Assembly: GCA_036785325.1 (NCBI GenBank) | Contig: JAXIVH010000031.1 | Location: 1,443,657-1,507,656, forward strand | Reading direction: 5' to 3' | Length of the DNA: 64,000 nucleotides | Origin: Urophycis tenuis | Taxonomy: Eukaryota; Chordata; Actinopteri; Gadiformes; Phycidae | In this document: one piece after another, positions 25,401 to 38,500 of the stretch | How positions within the stretch are numbered: the stretch's first letter is position 1 | How the letters are laid out: the number at the start of each line of letters is the position of its first letter | The notes under the pieces: generated by a model | Database searches by the model: none | Told to the model about the DNA's origin: nothing | The model's input: only the letters and a program-made list of their open reading frames with translations | Program-made: the position numbers and the translations under genes

Positions 25401-25838
25401 GGGGCATGTACTCAAAGGTATTCAACATAATAATGCGATCCCGCAAGCCGACTCTCCCAGGGCAAAGTGTTATTTTCCAAGGTGAGATGGCATAGCAATC
25501 AGAAATCCAAACCAAATATTCTCCCAGCAGCAGCACTAGCTTTCTAAGCAAGAAAAACACAACAGCACTATGTTTCCCCTTGGAGGCCGGCTGAGGAGGC
25601 AACGCCAGGGGAAGCTAAGCTACAGAGCCCACACTAAAAGCATCACTGTTGGGAAATCACAGCGACAGGCAGCGTGCACGCGGCTTACGCAGCAATGATC
25701 TTCATTGTCATTGTCATCGAGCGTCCCCTGGGCTCACCTCGCCTTATCAAGCCCCTGTGCTCTCTTGTTCTTTTTAAAAGCATCGATTTGCCTTTGACTG
25801 GAAGGTATAGGTTGAACAGACACGTGCACTGACACATG

Positions 25839-25928
<90 letters not shown>

Positions 25929-25936
25929 CTCTCTCT
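25839..25936. repeat. (CT)n microsatellite
   Basis: Long pure CT tract with one CTCG and one CTTTTTCT interruption. Confidence 0.97.
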
Positions 25937-26131
25937 AAAAGAAAGTGCATTGTGTATGTGTACATCATACAATGTGTCGTGTAATCTATTGAAAGGTGAA
26001 AGACATGCTGTGTGTAAATATTATCATAACATGTAGCAATATACTTTACAGGGTGAGAAGAAACAACAGAAATTAACTGAGTTGTTTGAACCATTGTCAA
26101 AATGCCACTTTAAAAGCCGTCCCCCTCACAG

Positions 26132-26145
26132 CCCCCCCCCCCCCC
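26132..26145. repeat. Poly-C run
   Basis: Fourteen consecutive C. Confidence 0.9.
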
Positions 26146-26229
26146 ACACACAGTGAATAGTGAACAGTGGTGAAGCTGTTGTGTGTGCACTGTCGGGACT
26201 CTGAGAGGAGTGCACACAGAAAAGCATGG

Positions 26230-26402
26230 AGTGAACACGCAGATGGGATGAGGAGGAGGAAGATGATGATAATGGATGTAAAGTAGGCGGCCCGGATGAA
26301 GGGCCAGTGGGAGGAGAGGATAAAGGGGAGTGGAGTGAAACACAGGATAAAGTGAAAGGGATGAGGGACAGGAGATGTAGAAGGAAGGGGGGGGGGGGGG
26401 GG
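26230..26402. repeat. Purine-rich stretch ending in poly-G
   Basis: Strongly purine-biased plus strand (GAGGAGGAAGATGATGATAA and similar) closing with sixteen G at 26387-26402. Confidence 0.8.
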
Positions 26403-26549
26403 CATGGGAGTGTGAGGAGGTGCCAAAGTGATTTGAATCCATCCTTCTTCACTGCCGCCATGCGTCACAATGGGACGGCTAATGCCACTTGTCTCACCAT
26501 CCCGTTCATACCAGACTTCAGGAGCATGACCCGGCTTACCTTGTAGTTA

Positions 26550-26580
<31 letters not shown>

Positions 26581-26649
26581 TGCATGTGCGTGTGTGTGTA
26601 TGTGTGTGCACGTGCGTGTGTGTGTATGTGTGTGCACGTGCGTGTGTGT
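26550..26649. repeat. (TG)n with 24-bp sub-repeat
   Basis: After a pure TG start, a 24-bp unit (TATGTGTGTGCACGTGCG plus TGTGTG) is present about three times. Confidence 0.92.
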
Positions 26650-28640
26650 TATTGCATAATTTGTGGCGTCTGTTTTTATGCATGAAATCTGAGCCTCTAC
26701 CTGTGATGTTGGCGGGCATCTTTAAACATCCTACAGCCTTTGTAAAAAAAAATATATATATATATTTTTTTAAAGCAGCACAAGTAAGCCTAAGAAGTGT
26801 TACCCTGTAGCTGCTAAATGCACCTTGGCTACAGTGTGCAGCTACAGTGACTCCCCGCTATGCTAGTAGGAGGTCAGGAACAGGAGGAATTAATTCACGG
26901 ATATCTCCTCCCAGCAAGCCGCTGAGCTTATGCATGTGAATAGTGCTGAGAGACACTGTATTCACACTGTTAAATGGGATTTTAAGCCAACGTGAGTATG
27001 AGCAATAGTGTTAGCTTTAATGTATAAGACACGGAAAGCCTGTTTTGTCAGTCTCTTCTGATTACTAGGCAGAAACTGTGATTGGTGTGAGCTGATTTCA
27101 ATGTGATTGTTGTGGAATCATCTTTTTTTCATTTCATACACAGTGCAAATTCATCATAAAGTATTTGTTTATTAGTTTTTTTAACAAAGGCATGAGGGAC
27201 AGGATGAATTCATGATTAGGACAGGTAGTTAGAAAGCATTGATTAAAACATTAGGTGAACTCATCTTACAGGTAAGGATTTTCCTGATGCGTGCAGTATG
27301 ATGAGGTTGTATTTTACATGTCAAATCTGATCAGGGCTGCAGCAATTAAACAGTCACGTTAGATCAACACCTTACAAATTATTACTCCATTACCAATTCA
27401 CTGTCCACTACTATTTTCGAATTTGCAATCGGATCGTATATTGGCACTTCAAGGGAAGATTGACAATTTTTCTTCCTACACCAAAATTAGGGCAAATTAC
27501 TATCAGAAATTACTCTTTAATAACTAACTTTAAAAGTCTCTGGTGTTTTGAAGACAAACACCTCTTAATTTTTGCTTGGATTATAGCAAGCAACAAACGG
27601 CAGTCATATCGTTGAATTGTGAACTTTTTTTTAGATATCTTCCACACAATGTTGGAAGAATGGTGAAATAATTGGCAGGAGGCGGAGAGCTATGTTCAGA
27701 TGGAGTACAGATGCACTTCTGTAGAATAACATTATATCTCTGGAACCTGCGCCCTACTGTGCATTTAGAGATGTTTCTGGTGGAGCATAATGTTCACCCG
27801 ATTAGCCCGTTAATCAGCGTGAGTGATGAGTGAATTTCGAAACCAGTTTGCAGTCTCTTATCTGTGGATCTGACACTCCACATCTCTGTTCTCCAGAGGC
27901 CTGCTGCTCACCAAAACCTTGCTCCACGCTCCACAAGAGTAGTTAACTTCATGGGTAAGATTTGGATTGTGATATTAAAGACAAGATAATGACATGAAGG
28001 GGAACATGCTGCTATGGTGTTGTAGCACCAATAAAAACACAGACTTTTACAAGGGAGCCATTGTTTGATTTGAGACGTTGTTATTCAACATGTTTTTTTT
28101 TTTTTCATATTTTAAGTAAAATGCTCACTCTTTTGTAGATGTTTATCCACGTAACTTTAACTGTATTGCTTGCAGTTGATGTAACTCCCCCACCCCTCCC
28201 CTGCTGCCCCCTGGCGATCGCATCGTATGTTGGCAATCTAGAATAACCATGATTGGACAAAATTTAAATAGAGACGATTGCCAAACCCTACTTTATAAAT
28301 ACTTAAAAGTCGCAGTTATTCTAAAGTGCTACTAAAATGTTCTAAAGGCCCCATACAGAACAAATGATCTGACTGTGGCCATGGCAGAATTGTCATATCA
28401 TAAAACAATACATAATACAACAACTCCATCACATACATGTACGTATGAATATAAGTATGCCATATCTGTGGAGGTGATTAACTTAAAATGCAAATAATAA
28501 GTAAAGAAAGAAATTACACCGACAGAAACTAGTCATTTTACATGTGGTTACCGTTGTGTTTCCCAAGGGGATATACAAACCAAGAGATCGTGTTATTCTA
28601 CTGACCCTCTTTTATGAGATTCAGAGGCAATGTTCTTGGA
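26650..28640. other. 2 kb non-coding, nothing recognised
   Basis: Contains a small AT palindrome at about 26743-26771. The segments near 27427 and 28212 share a motif (ATCG.ATCGTAT.TTGGCA). No exon recognised. Confidence 0.4.
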
Positions 28641-28750
28641 GTGTGTGTGGGTGTGTGTGTGTGTGTGTCTGTGTCTGTGTGTGTGCTTGTGTCTGTGTGC
28701 CTATGTGCGAGTTGCCGTTATCCACACACATACACACACAGTGGTTTTAG

Positions 28751-28807
<57 letters not shown>

Positions 28808-28820
28808 TGTGTGTGTGTGT

Positions 28821-28882
<62 letters not shown>
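28641..28882. repeat. (GT)n microsatellites
   Basis: Imperfect GT/CTGT tract 28641-28700, short CA run 28723-28740, then a long GT tract 28752-28882 with two TCTG breaks. Confidence 0.95.
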
Positions 28883-28885
<3 letters not shown>

Positions 28886-29399
28886 GCTTTGGTGAGTATA
28901 TCCACTTATCAGTCATCCTTGGCCTGTCTTTGTCATGGCTGCCCACACTGGGCTGCTTGGAAGACCCCCTGCTGTAACACTGCCAAGCAGGCGGGGCTGA
29001 GCGCCGCCTGCTCACACCGTGGTGGACACAGGCTGTGACCCCACTGCTTTCTGAATCAAAGTCCTGTTCAATCGATGTGCTTATTATCAGCTTGACTCCC
29101 CCTACACCCACTCACCACTCACCTTATCTCTTCACCTGATAATCCAACCACGGCCTTATCAACTCGGAGCATCCCCGTCCTCTAAATGCCTGCGCTGTTG
29201 TTGGCAGGTTTGCCGGCCAGCAACACACATGACAACGGAGCTGTTAGCCGTGCAAAGGAGCTGACACTTTAGAGGACAGAAGAGGGGAAGATGTGAATAT
29301 GCTGTCATATGTTCAAGATATATTCCAGTATTTTGTGACTAAAAGACGATCTGTGACTGCCCACTCCTGATGATTTATGCTCCACATTGGTAGTGTCCT
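28883..29399. other. Non-coding, nothing recognised
   Basis: No domain-bearing frame or repeat boundary seen. Confidence 0.4.
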
Positions 29400-29564
29400 T
29401 CTGTTGTTGTGAGGAGTATCCTCCAGATGTTGTGAGGAGGATCCTCCAGATGTTGTGAGGAGGATCCTCCAGATGTTGTGAGGAGTATCCTCCAGATGTT
29501 GTGAGGAGGATCCTCCAGATGTTGTGAGGAGGATCCTCCAGATGCTGTGAGGAGGATCCTCCTG
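29400..29564. repeat. 23-bp minisatellite, about 7 copies, palindromic core
   Basis: Unit GATCCTCCAGATGTTGTGAG plus GAG. Most junctions form the perfect 12-bp palindrome GGAGGATCCTCC; the other variant reads GAGTATCCTCC. The order along the array is TAT, GAT, GAT, TAT, GAT, GAT, GAT. Confidence 0.95.
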
Positions 29565-29589
29565 TTGGGAGTTCCTCATCCTGAAGGCT

Positions 29590-30160
29590 ACCCGTGGTTT
29601 TGTTCCAGGTTCTTGTCATCTCATATCTGGGCTCAACTCCATACTAATTGGCTGGTCGATGTGCCAGTTGATCTCTGCAGCTCATCCAGAATGCAGCAGC
29701 CCGGCCGGTCTTCAACATGCCCAGGTTCTCCCACATGACACGCTCGTCACCTGCACTGGCTACATGGTGAAATCACATCTCCCTGGCCTGTCGACTGCTC
29801 TGCGACAACGCCTTGCTCCCTCACTACGTAGGGACCCCAGCTGCTGCTCAGCATAATCTTGATTATTTGCTGTCCTGGGTCCACAATGGTGGAACAAGTT
29901 TCAGGACACCAGGACAGCAGGTAGCCTCACTCATCTTCCGTCGCAAACTGAAATCTCTTCTTCCAGAATGCATCTTGGCCCATCAAAATAGATTTTGGTT
30001 TTATCTATCTATTGTTTTTAAATGTCAGCAGTTGAAGCAGTTTGGAAATATGATGCATTGTATGTACTTGCAATTTTTGGGTTGTATCGTCATGGTTGAA
30101 TGTACTTATTGTAAGTCGCTTTGCACCAGCTAAATAAATGTAATATGATGTAATGTAATG
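29590..30160 (+). mobile_element. LINE 3' fragment with ORF2 C-terminal remnant
   Basis: A plus-strand remnant of a LINE. A frame at 29693-29749 reads IQNAAARPVFNMPRFSHMT, the motif near the C-terminus of fish LINE ORF2 proteins (IQNAAARLV..P..SHVT). Further fragments of the same protein end (FRRKLKSLLPECI) lie near 29934-29974, out of frame and broken. The element closes with TTGTAAGTCGCTTTG, an AAATAAATG signal and a TGTAATG tail at 30110-30160, the classic fish LINE/SINE 3' end. It is truncated at the 5' side and non-functional. Confidence 0.7.
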
Positions 30161-33100
30161 GTTGGCTGTATGGACAGCATGCAACTCTGCTGCAATGTAC
30201 TTGACAGCCTCCAAAATGTATATGGATAGCAGTCTGAGGACATCCACAAGGCCTGTGGTGAAGCAGAAGCTCAGTCAGGAAATCCTTTAGTGCTGCCGGG
30301 TGATTGAACTGTTGAACCACCAATCATCCAGTTGCAAACATGGTCCTTCTCACAAAGTCTTTGTGTATTGGAGTTACTCCTGCAACCAAGGGATGAAACG
30401 GATACACATTCACTTCCCTCCTCCCAGAAGCAATATCTCCCTGGCACCGGAATAGCCGGAAGAGCAATATGACAGTCCCACGGTAGTCCAAAAGTCTAAG
30501 TTCAGGCTAAGTTCCTATCAATGGAACCAATGCTTTTGGCCATATGTGTGTCATTCAAATTAGACCCCTGAGGATGTCTGCTGAAGAGCCTCTATCTTTA
30601 AAGAGGAGAAAACAACAGAGTATGTCTATGGTCATGGTTTGTATGATAGGAATTATCAATGTGCATACAACATTGGGAGCACTGTATTGTATCTGAAAAT
30701 TCTTGTAAATGTAAAATTGTGGTAAAAAATGTAAAACATTGAAATGACTCACACTGGATAATAACTCTGCTGTACTACTAGCAGACCAACAGCCTGGAAA
30801 ATGTGAATAATTATGCAGAAATAGAACTTGGGAAGAGTGGATGCGTGTGTATGTGTGCCTTACAACCTTGACACATTTAAGAAAAAAATAAAATGATTTC
30901 CCTTAAAAAATTATTGCTTCAGTTGAGCTCCACTAACAAGAAAAAGAATAGATTATTGGCTCTTAATGGGATTTTTTTTTCTTACTGCAGCAATCAGTTT
31001 CTCTCAATGAAAAAAGGGAAGTGGAAGAGAGAAAGAGATGCTATCTGAGTTTTCTCTGAACATTTTCCTTTTTATTTCCAATGCAATTTTATTTGGGCCC
31101 ATAAAGACGAGTGAAAGGAGAGGGAGCGCACCAGAGAGCGAAATGTATCTCAGGACATGTGGCCGATTCTGTAGCTCAGCCTGCCTATCATGTTTAATTG
31201 TGTCAGCGAAGTGGAACAGCATGCCAATGTGACCTTCCACTGCCTGAAATCACTCCTACTTTTGGAAAAAAGGCAATGGATTACAAGCATGGAAGTAAGG
31301 GGCAGGAAACCCTTTTTTAGCACCTTGTAAAACAGTAAAGTAAAACTAGACCAGGCATATCAAACTTTATTTCATCTGAAAAAAAACATATGTCTTGGTG
31401 TCTTTGAAGGGCCGAGAGAACGGCTTTTTTGAACAGACAGAATATAAGTGTCATCCTACAAAGGTCAAGGTCAGAAGCAGGTGGTTCATTAACCCAAAGC
31501 ATCAAAGGTACTGCCTTTAATAATAATGACAGTTGAGTTGTTGATAAAATAATGATGCTAATTATTCAAACATCGGTAATTATAACACATGTGATATAGG
31601 GACTGTCGAGAACACTACAATGATTCATTAATTTCTAAATTAGCTGTTGAACTCTGCGTTTCAATTTCCTCAGCAACGGCATCAACACACACTGCCAAAA
31701 GGGAGAGTCATTATGCTGGGGTCAAGGCACGGATCAAGCAGGGAGCTTCACAGCCACTGTTCTTCTCCACTGGTAACAGAGCCGCTGAAAGGTCGGTTGA
31801 TCATGAAACATTTGAGCCAGGTTACATGTATCTTTTCATACTCCCCTATGTCTAAACTCGCAACAGAAGCGGGTAAGTTGTGTGGGCGAGGTAGAAGTAG
31901 AGGCATTCATTCTACAGATAGTTGCTCCTTGACCTTTTGGAGATCTGTAGAGACTCCCCGACCTCTCCTTCTTCCCTACGCCCTCCAGATATGATGTACT
32001 TTTGGTGTTGTGGGCAAGATTTAGGAGCTACCATTTGAGACTCATTTGTTAGAAATGTCATAGCCATCCATCAGCTATTAGCGCGTGAAATCCCCTGTGA
32101 GAATATATGTGGTGGTTGACTACGCCTCTGTGTGAGGATCATTCAGATTTTGGACCGCTCCTGGATTGTTCATCTACCAATCAGGCCAATGGTTTGGGGA
32201 ATCCGTCTTTTCTGTCAATCACCAGTCCATTAATGCAACACAGAGGGCAAGGGGATGTTTTTTTTATTAGTTTCAACGTATTGCTCTCGCCTGCTGTTTT
32301 CTGGTTACCTGCAGCACCTTAAAAAAAAACAAAGTATCTGACTCTGTGCTGAGAAATGGGTCAGATCTGCATGGAGGACTGCATATCCTGTAGTGGCACA
32401 AGAGCAAGCCTGCTTGATCTTTCCACAACTTAACTGATCTAATTCTGTTGACTGAAAGTCTTTAGCCCTAAGCACGCATCTGTGTCGGGACAATCACAAA
32501 ATCATGTTCTTTGATTTTTTTTGCTTCCAAAAGACTTGAGTCCTATCCAAAGTGAGGGAAGAAATACAGGCCCTCTGCATTCATGTGACACGTGCTTTAT
32601 GATTAGATTCACTATTTGGGTCATGCTTGGAAATATGAACTGAAATTTGCGCTCTGTGCTTTGGGCTTTGACTTCCATGGAATACTTAAATGTATGTTCA
32701 TGAGAATTGTGTTTTTTTTATTTTGCCCCCTTGAATTCTCTCTGTTTACTGAAGAATGGACTGAATCCCTGAGCGGCTGCCTGACCCATCTTTGTATATT
32801 TACATGAGAAGTCAGTTTCATCTTTTGGAACACTCACATGTTGATCTCCTAAGTTGCACAGTCCGTCTTTCTCAAAACATTGTAAAGGCTCCTGGCATTG
32901 GGGTAAGTAGGACGTTTATTCAGGAGGGTGGAGTTAAATGGAACTTCAAGTAAAAAAGTTTAAAAGGAAATCTGATTTTATATTTCCTTCTGTATTTTCT
33001 GTACCCTCTCCACATACCAGCTCTTCACCAACTATTGGCACAGCGCACGTTTGGACTTTTCCCAACTGTCCATGTTTACGCTGGGAGTTTGATGGGAGTT

Positions 33101-33863
33101 TGATCACTTGAGATCAAATGTAAAAAAAAAAAAGGTCCACTGTTATGGATTGCTTGGCCTTTATGGCCCCTGTGTATATTGAGTTAGAAACCCCTGTGCT
33201 GTCAAATGACCAACACACCTGACACCCATATACAGGAAATCTAAGTGTATTTTTTATTTCAAGACAGCAATTAGATAACATGAATTGCATGAGCTTAATG
33301 ATATTCCATTGTTCACATTCTTCATGTAAAGAGTGAGAGCTGTACTTCCCTGAACATCTGGACTGTTGACGTGCATGTACAAAAACATAATGTGATATCA
33401 CATTTTGATTCAGCCTCAAGAGGAAATACAGATAATAACATCCCACTTGATTGTCAGATTTAACATTTTAGTTTCTATTATTTTGTTGTTAAACACGGCT
33501 ATTGGATGATACAATGCTCAGAAAACATATTCAAAACAAAATGTGTGGTAAAACAATGTGAGTCAATCCATCATGTGCAGTGAGATATAAAGCCCTGAAC
33601 CCTTCCTCAAGACAGGCTGTTGTCAGTGGGCGCTCGCAGCCAGCCAGTCTCCCCTTGATTGGTCTTTTGGAAGATCGGAAGTGATTTAAGGGATTGCAAA
33701 GCGGATGTTTCAGCCTCGACCCCCATATCTAGGAACCAGTTTAACACGTTGCGCAAAGTACCGTTGCTAGTGGTCTGGATCATTATATAGACCAGGAAGT
33801 GCTTGGCTGAGAAGAACCATTAGCCATATCCATCACTTCTGCTGCATGTTTACATTTTTTTTT
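30161..33863. other. 3.7 kb non-coding, nothing recognised
   Basis: No supported exon, RNA gene or element boundary. Open frames of up to 115 codons (31647-31994 plus) lack recognisable features. Confidence 0.4.
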
Positions 33864-34160
33864 TAGATTAGATTAGATTTAACTTTATTGTCATTGTGCA
33901 GAGTACAAGAACAGGGACAACGAAATGCAGTTGGCGTTCTAACCAGAAGTGCAAATGAGCGATAAAGGTGCGGGTTAAAATGCAGAAATGCAGAATAAGG
34001 TGCAGAGTGCAAAATTGAAAAACATGAAAAGTGGCGGTAATTAACGGTAGTTATCAAAGTGACAATAAACAGTGCAGGTGGAGGTAGTGATTGTCGAGGT
34101 AGTAAACGGTTACTAACAGTAGCAGAAACAGGCTGTAAACAGTGTAAAAAAAAGTTTAAA
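33864..34160 (-). mobile_element. LINE 3' end with (TAGAT)n tail, minus strand
   Basis: Reverse-complement copy of the family at 10750-11052: the TCTAA-type tail is at 33864-33880 and the AATAAAG signal just after it. The body matches the other copy closely for about 250 bp, including the segments GTTGTCCCTG.TCTTGTACTC and TTTATCGCTCATTTGCACTT read on the minus strand. No coding part is present. Confidence 0.65.
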
Positions 34161-35049
34161 AAAAAATGTAAACAATGTACAAGTAGTGCGAGAAATAGTA
34201 ACATAATACAAGATAGGTTCCCTTTCAAGTCAGGGTGTTTTCGGCAAGACACTCCCCTTTCCGACACAGAGACCTCATGTAGCAGACGAAGCATAAGTGC
34301 ATTTAATATTAAACGTTGTACCATCCCTTGCAAGTTCCCACCTTGGGAATGACATGTATTGCCTATGTCAGGGACTACCGCTGAAAGTACCTACAGTATG
34401 TAATTAATCAACTAGAAGGTCTCAGGTTCATGTGCCCATGACAACCAAACATCTGTTAACAGCCTGAAGATGTATCCTTGGATAAAATGTTAAATAACGC
34501 TCGGACTTTGACTGAAAATGTTTTAAGCAGAAGGATTGTTATGGTGCCATTCATTATTTAAATGCAAAGTTAAATTAGAGAAAAGGTAGTCTAAAGGATT
34601 TCCATGTATGCTAAATCATGAATAGTAGTTGACAAGGGGCACTTTACCATCATGCAACATGGCATGCAACCTCTTTGCATACATATGAATATAAAATAGT
34701 CAAAAAAAAGTCGAGCGGCGAACATAAAATGTGTTTCATATCACATAGCTTTGTTCTTTGTAACATGTGCATGTTACCCAGCATGGCACTCAGCATCCCT
34801 CCTTGTTCTTTCAATTCCTCTCTTTTTTTTCTCTTCTGGCCATGACCGGAAGATGTGAGCAGCTGTGTCCAAGCCTGCCTGCCATGGGCAGCCATGCCAG
34901 TCGCTTTGTCCAACCTCTGTTGAGTGGAAGCAGGCAGATGCGATGGCATCACATGTGGCGTGGGACATATGCTCCGTTTCTTTGCAGCCATCCGGACGGA
35001 CATCGGCGCCGCACCCAGCGCCTGCTCCCTCCGCTTCCAACAGTTCCCG
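34161..35049. other. Non-coding, nothing recognised
   Basis: No domain-bearing frame outside the minisatellite that follows. Confidence 0.4.
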
Positions 35050-35515
35050 GCCCTTCATCGCCCCTTCAACCCCAAACACCCGGACACCATACCCTTCATG
35101 GCCCCTTCAACCCCAAACACCCGGACACCACACCCTTCATGGCCCCTTCAACCCCAAACACCCGGACACCACACCCTTCATGGCCCCTTCAACCCCAAAC
35201 ACCCGGACACCACACCCTTCATGGCCCCTTCAACCCCAAACACCCGGACACCACACCCTTCATCGCCCCTTCAACCCCAAACACCCGGACACCACACCCT
35301 TCATGGCCCCTTCAACCCCAAACACCCGGACACCATACCCTTCATGGCCCCTTCAACCCCAAACACCCGGACACCACACCCTTCATGGCCCCTTCAACCC
35401 CAAACACCCGGACACCATACCCTTCATGGCCCCTTCAACCCCAAACACCCGGACACCACACCCTTCATGGCCCCTTCAACCCCAAACACCCGGACACCAC
35501 ACCCTTCATGGCCCT
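35050..35515. repeat. 41-bp minisatellite, 11 copies, open in all three plus frames
   Basis: Eleven tandem copies of a 41-bp unit containing CCCCTTCAACCCCAAACACC and CGGACACCACACCCTTCATG. Copies differ almost only at ACCATAC/ACCACAC and CATCG/CATGG. Since 41 = 3x13+2, each plus frame passes through all three phases of the unit, and no phase contains a stop. That gives three overlapping long frames (240-284 codons) with 41-residue periods. They are repeat artefacts unless transcription is shown. Confidence 0.97.
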
Positions 35516-38500
35516 TTCCTAGCCTCTGTCCACCCTCCTCTAGCCCCCGCACGCCTGTTGTGTGCTGGCTCCTTTCACCTCAGATGAGAAGCAGCTGTTG
35601 GGTTGTGTGGGGTTCAACCACGGCAAGGAGGATCAACGTTGGCAAAGGAGGGTTTCATTTACAGAGATCAGTTACACCATTAAGGATGAGGCTGGGGCAG
35701 AGGAGACTGGTTGGACTACAAAGGACTTTATTAAAGGAAACACATTGGCAAAGCACACAAACAAACATCTATAATTGAACCACAATAAACAACAATGATC
35801 CAAAATCAAAAATGGAAGAGGTGACAAACTCCAAACAGGCCAAGGGGCCGGTCAACACAAAAGAGATCTGTGCTGTGTTTCCCCTCCTCTGACATGCATC
35901 TCGTAGGAGCAGTTTAATACATATATTCTGTGCTCTCTGTCTCCCTGCTCCTCTGGCGCAGAGAGAGAGCGGGCGTTAAGAGCACCACAGTACACGATAC
36001 GGCGGTCAATACAATCTGCAGAGAACAATAGCAGTACATCTGTAAACTGCATCACAATGAACTCATGACATGCTAATGGTGGGTTAAGAGCTCAATTTGT
36101 TTTTGTCGGAAAGCTTCTTCACGTTCCTTTTCTTTCATATTTTAGTTTAGCCATTTGAACCGAGTTGTCTGGCGGGATAGGCTTAAGTTGTCTCGTTTCC
36201 CCCTCGACTTCCAATGATCTAAGACTACTCAGAGACAGCTTCAACAGAAGGAAATGCAAAGCTCCGGGCGCTCACACACGCTGACTCACAGACACACACA
36301 TGCACACACAAACACACATACTGCCACTGACACACACAAACAATATAAATGTAATAATAGAAAATGATATTGGAAAGTAGAAAGAGAAATATAGCATTTC
36401 TTCTCAGCAGGAGTCCAAGGCAGTTGTGTCAAAACACAGGACGAGTGATGAATGAGAGGGAGGGAAGCGGCTGAGAACCCTATGAAGATCCTATTCACAT
36501 CACATGTGCTGCAGTTTTGCACTAGAATCAGCCTGTGGAAAACTAAAACGGGCATGCCATGCCATGCGGCATTTCCTCGATCGGCACCAGCTCTAAAAGT
36601 AATGCATTAGAACAATCCCATGACCGATTGAGTACAAACCATCAGATGACTGTGTATGCAACAGCCATTTTATTTAGGTTTGTCATATTGATTCACAAGC
36701 TTTTGTACCGATGCCGCAGTCACCAGGTTCGTACAGCTTAAAGAATGTACACCTCATTGCCAGCAAAATCTTTTTTTCTGCCTGCTCAAGTTAATTGACA
36801 TTTACTCAGCGCTGCCCATGGGTGCAGACGTGGACGAGGGGGGCTTTCTTCAGGGGAGAGAGAGTTGGGTTGGTCGGGGACCTGGCCGTGAGGGGGTGTG
36901 GACGTAATTAGATTCCCCCTCTGAATCATTACCTGCTCCCCATCAGGTACCAAGATTTGATCTCTGTTTGGAATTGGCCGCCGACATATAATAACGTCTG
37001 TAATAATCACGCCTCTGATGACGGCGGAGGGTGGGCCTCATGGTGCCTCTCTCGTCGGACACTACTCGTCTGGCCTGTTTCTCTCTTGGTTCTTCACACT
37101 TTTCCTTTGAATTTGTTTTCCGTTGCATTGATTTGCGTCAAAGATTTATTTTTATTTTTGTGCTTTATTGTGATTATTTTTAGCTCTTGATTCCTCGTCG
37201 GCCTACTGTTATGGTCAATGGTGCAACAAGGATGTGGTCAACAGTTTGTTATGCAGGGCCTTACTGTTTTTTTGTCCAAGCACTGGCAGTAATTGCAAGT
37301 CTGATGACTCCCACAAAAGTGGCCAATAGCCCATTTAAATTATAAAATTCAGAAGATAAGTAACATCACAAAAGCAAAAAGAAAGGAATTGTATAAGATC
37401 TCTGTCAAATGATTCAAATCCAATCTTGTAAATCATTGACTTGTATCAAGAGACCTAACCAGAGGTCTCAGTACATGATATCAGTGACCTGGGAGAAATC
37501 CATACCAACCCTTAGAAGGCAAAGATATGAATAATTATAAATTCATTTTAGGACTTCAAGCTGTGTCTTAAGACATGCAGCCAAGTGTGGTGTCAATGTA
37601 ATGTACGTGGCTAACTCAAACAGTGTGACACAGTCAAAATGTGCCATTGAATTCATTGAAGTACAATTTGTCAAATTAGAATTGTATTTGTTATTTTCAA
37701 CGGATTTAGTCTACTTCATGTGGAATATATTAAAAACATGTGATGCTTAAACCCCCACATGTGAAAATTTGATTGATAAATCACATAAATAAATGAAAAC
37801 AGCAGCACAATGTCATGAAATGACATGTCAACAAGCATGTGCTTAAAATGTACACTTTAATTGCAGTGTACATTGTTGTGCTTTAAATTTTAAATTAAAT
37901 TCAAAGGTTTGACAACCGAAGTTGAGCCATTGAGTACCTCTTTCAGTGCCTGAATCCTGAATGATGTGTATTTCCATCCCTTCTATGTACACCTCGTCCA
38001 ATGAAAACAAGACCTTCACACAGAATCCACAGTTAGATTTGCCTATTGAGGCGACGTGAATGTCAATGTAGGTTGTAAGTCAGCTCGAGGAGACAGGGCG
38101 TGTACAAACGGAAGGTCATTTAGTTTTCTCATTTTTTTCTTATTTTCTCATTCTGCCTGTCAAACAGTCAGTGAATTGATTAACTGACCGCCCCACTGCC
38201 TAATCCACATGCAGCTCCAGCACAAAAGGAATATGCAACTGTTCTTTAATTTCACTTCTTGATTAGATGTTCAAGGCACTGTAAAGTGAACATGGGAAGA
38301 GAGAGAGACGATTTCCTCTAGTTTTAATTAGGAGACCTGTTCACACCATTAGAGACAAGGGTAATGCCCTTTTCTATTCTACAACAACCGATAAGCAATT
38401 TTCTCCAACGGTTAAATGATTATGGTCGCAGGGTGGATCTGGGCACGACATCACTGTGGGAATGGAATATGTGGAAAATGTATTTCTGATTTATGTTTGT

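Noticed and set aside
34767..35778. Three overlapping plus-strand frames of 240-284 codons
   Set aside because: Explained by the 41-bp stop-free minisatellite; the flanking parts show no recognisable protein.
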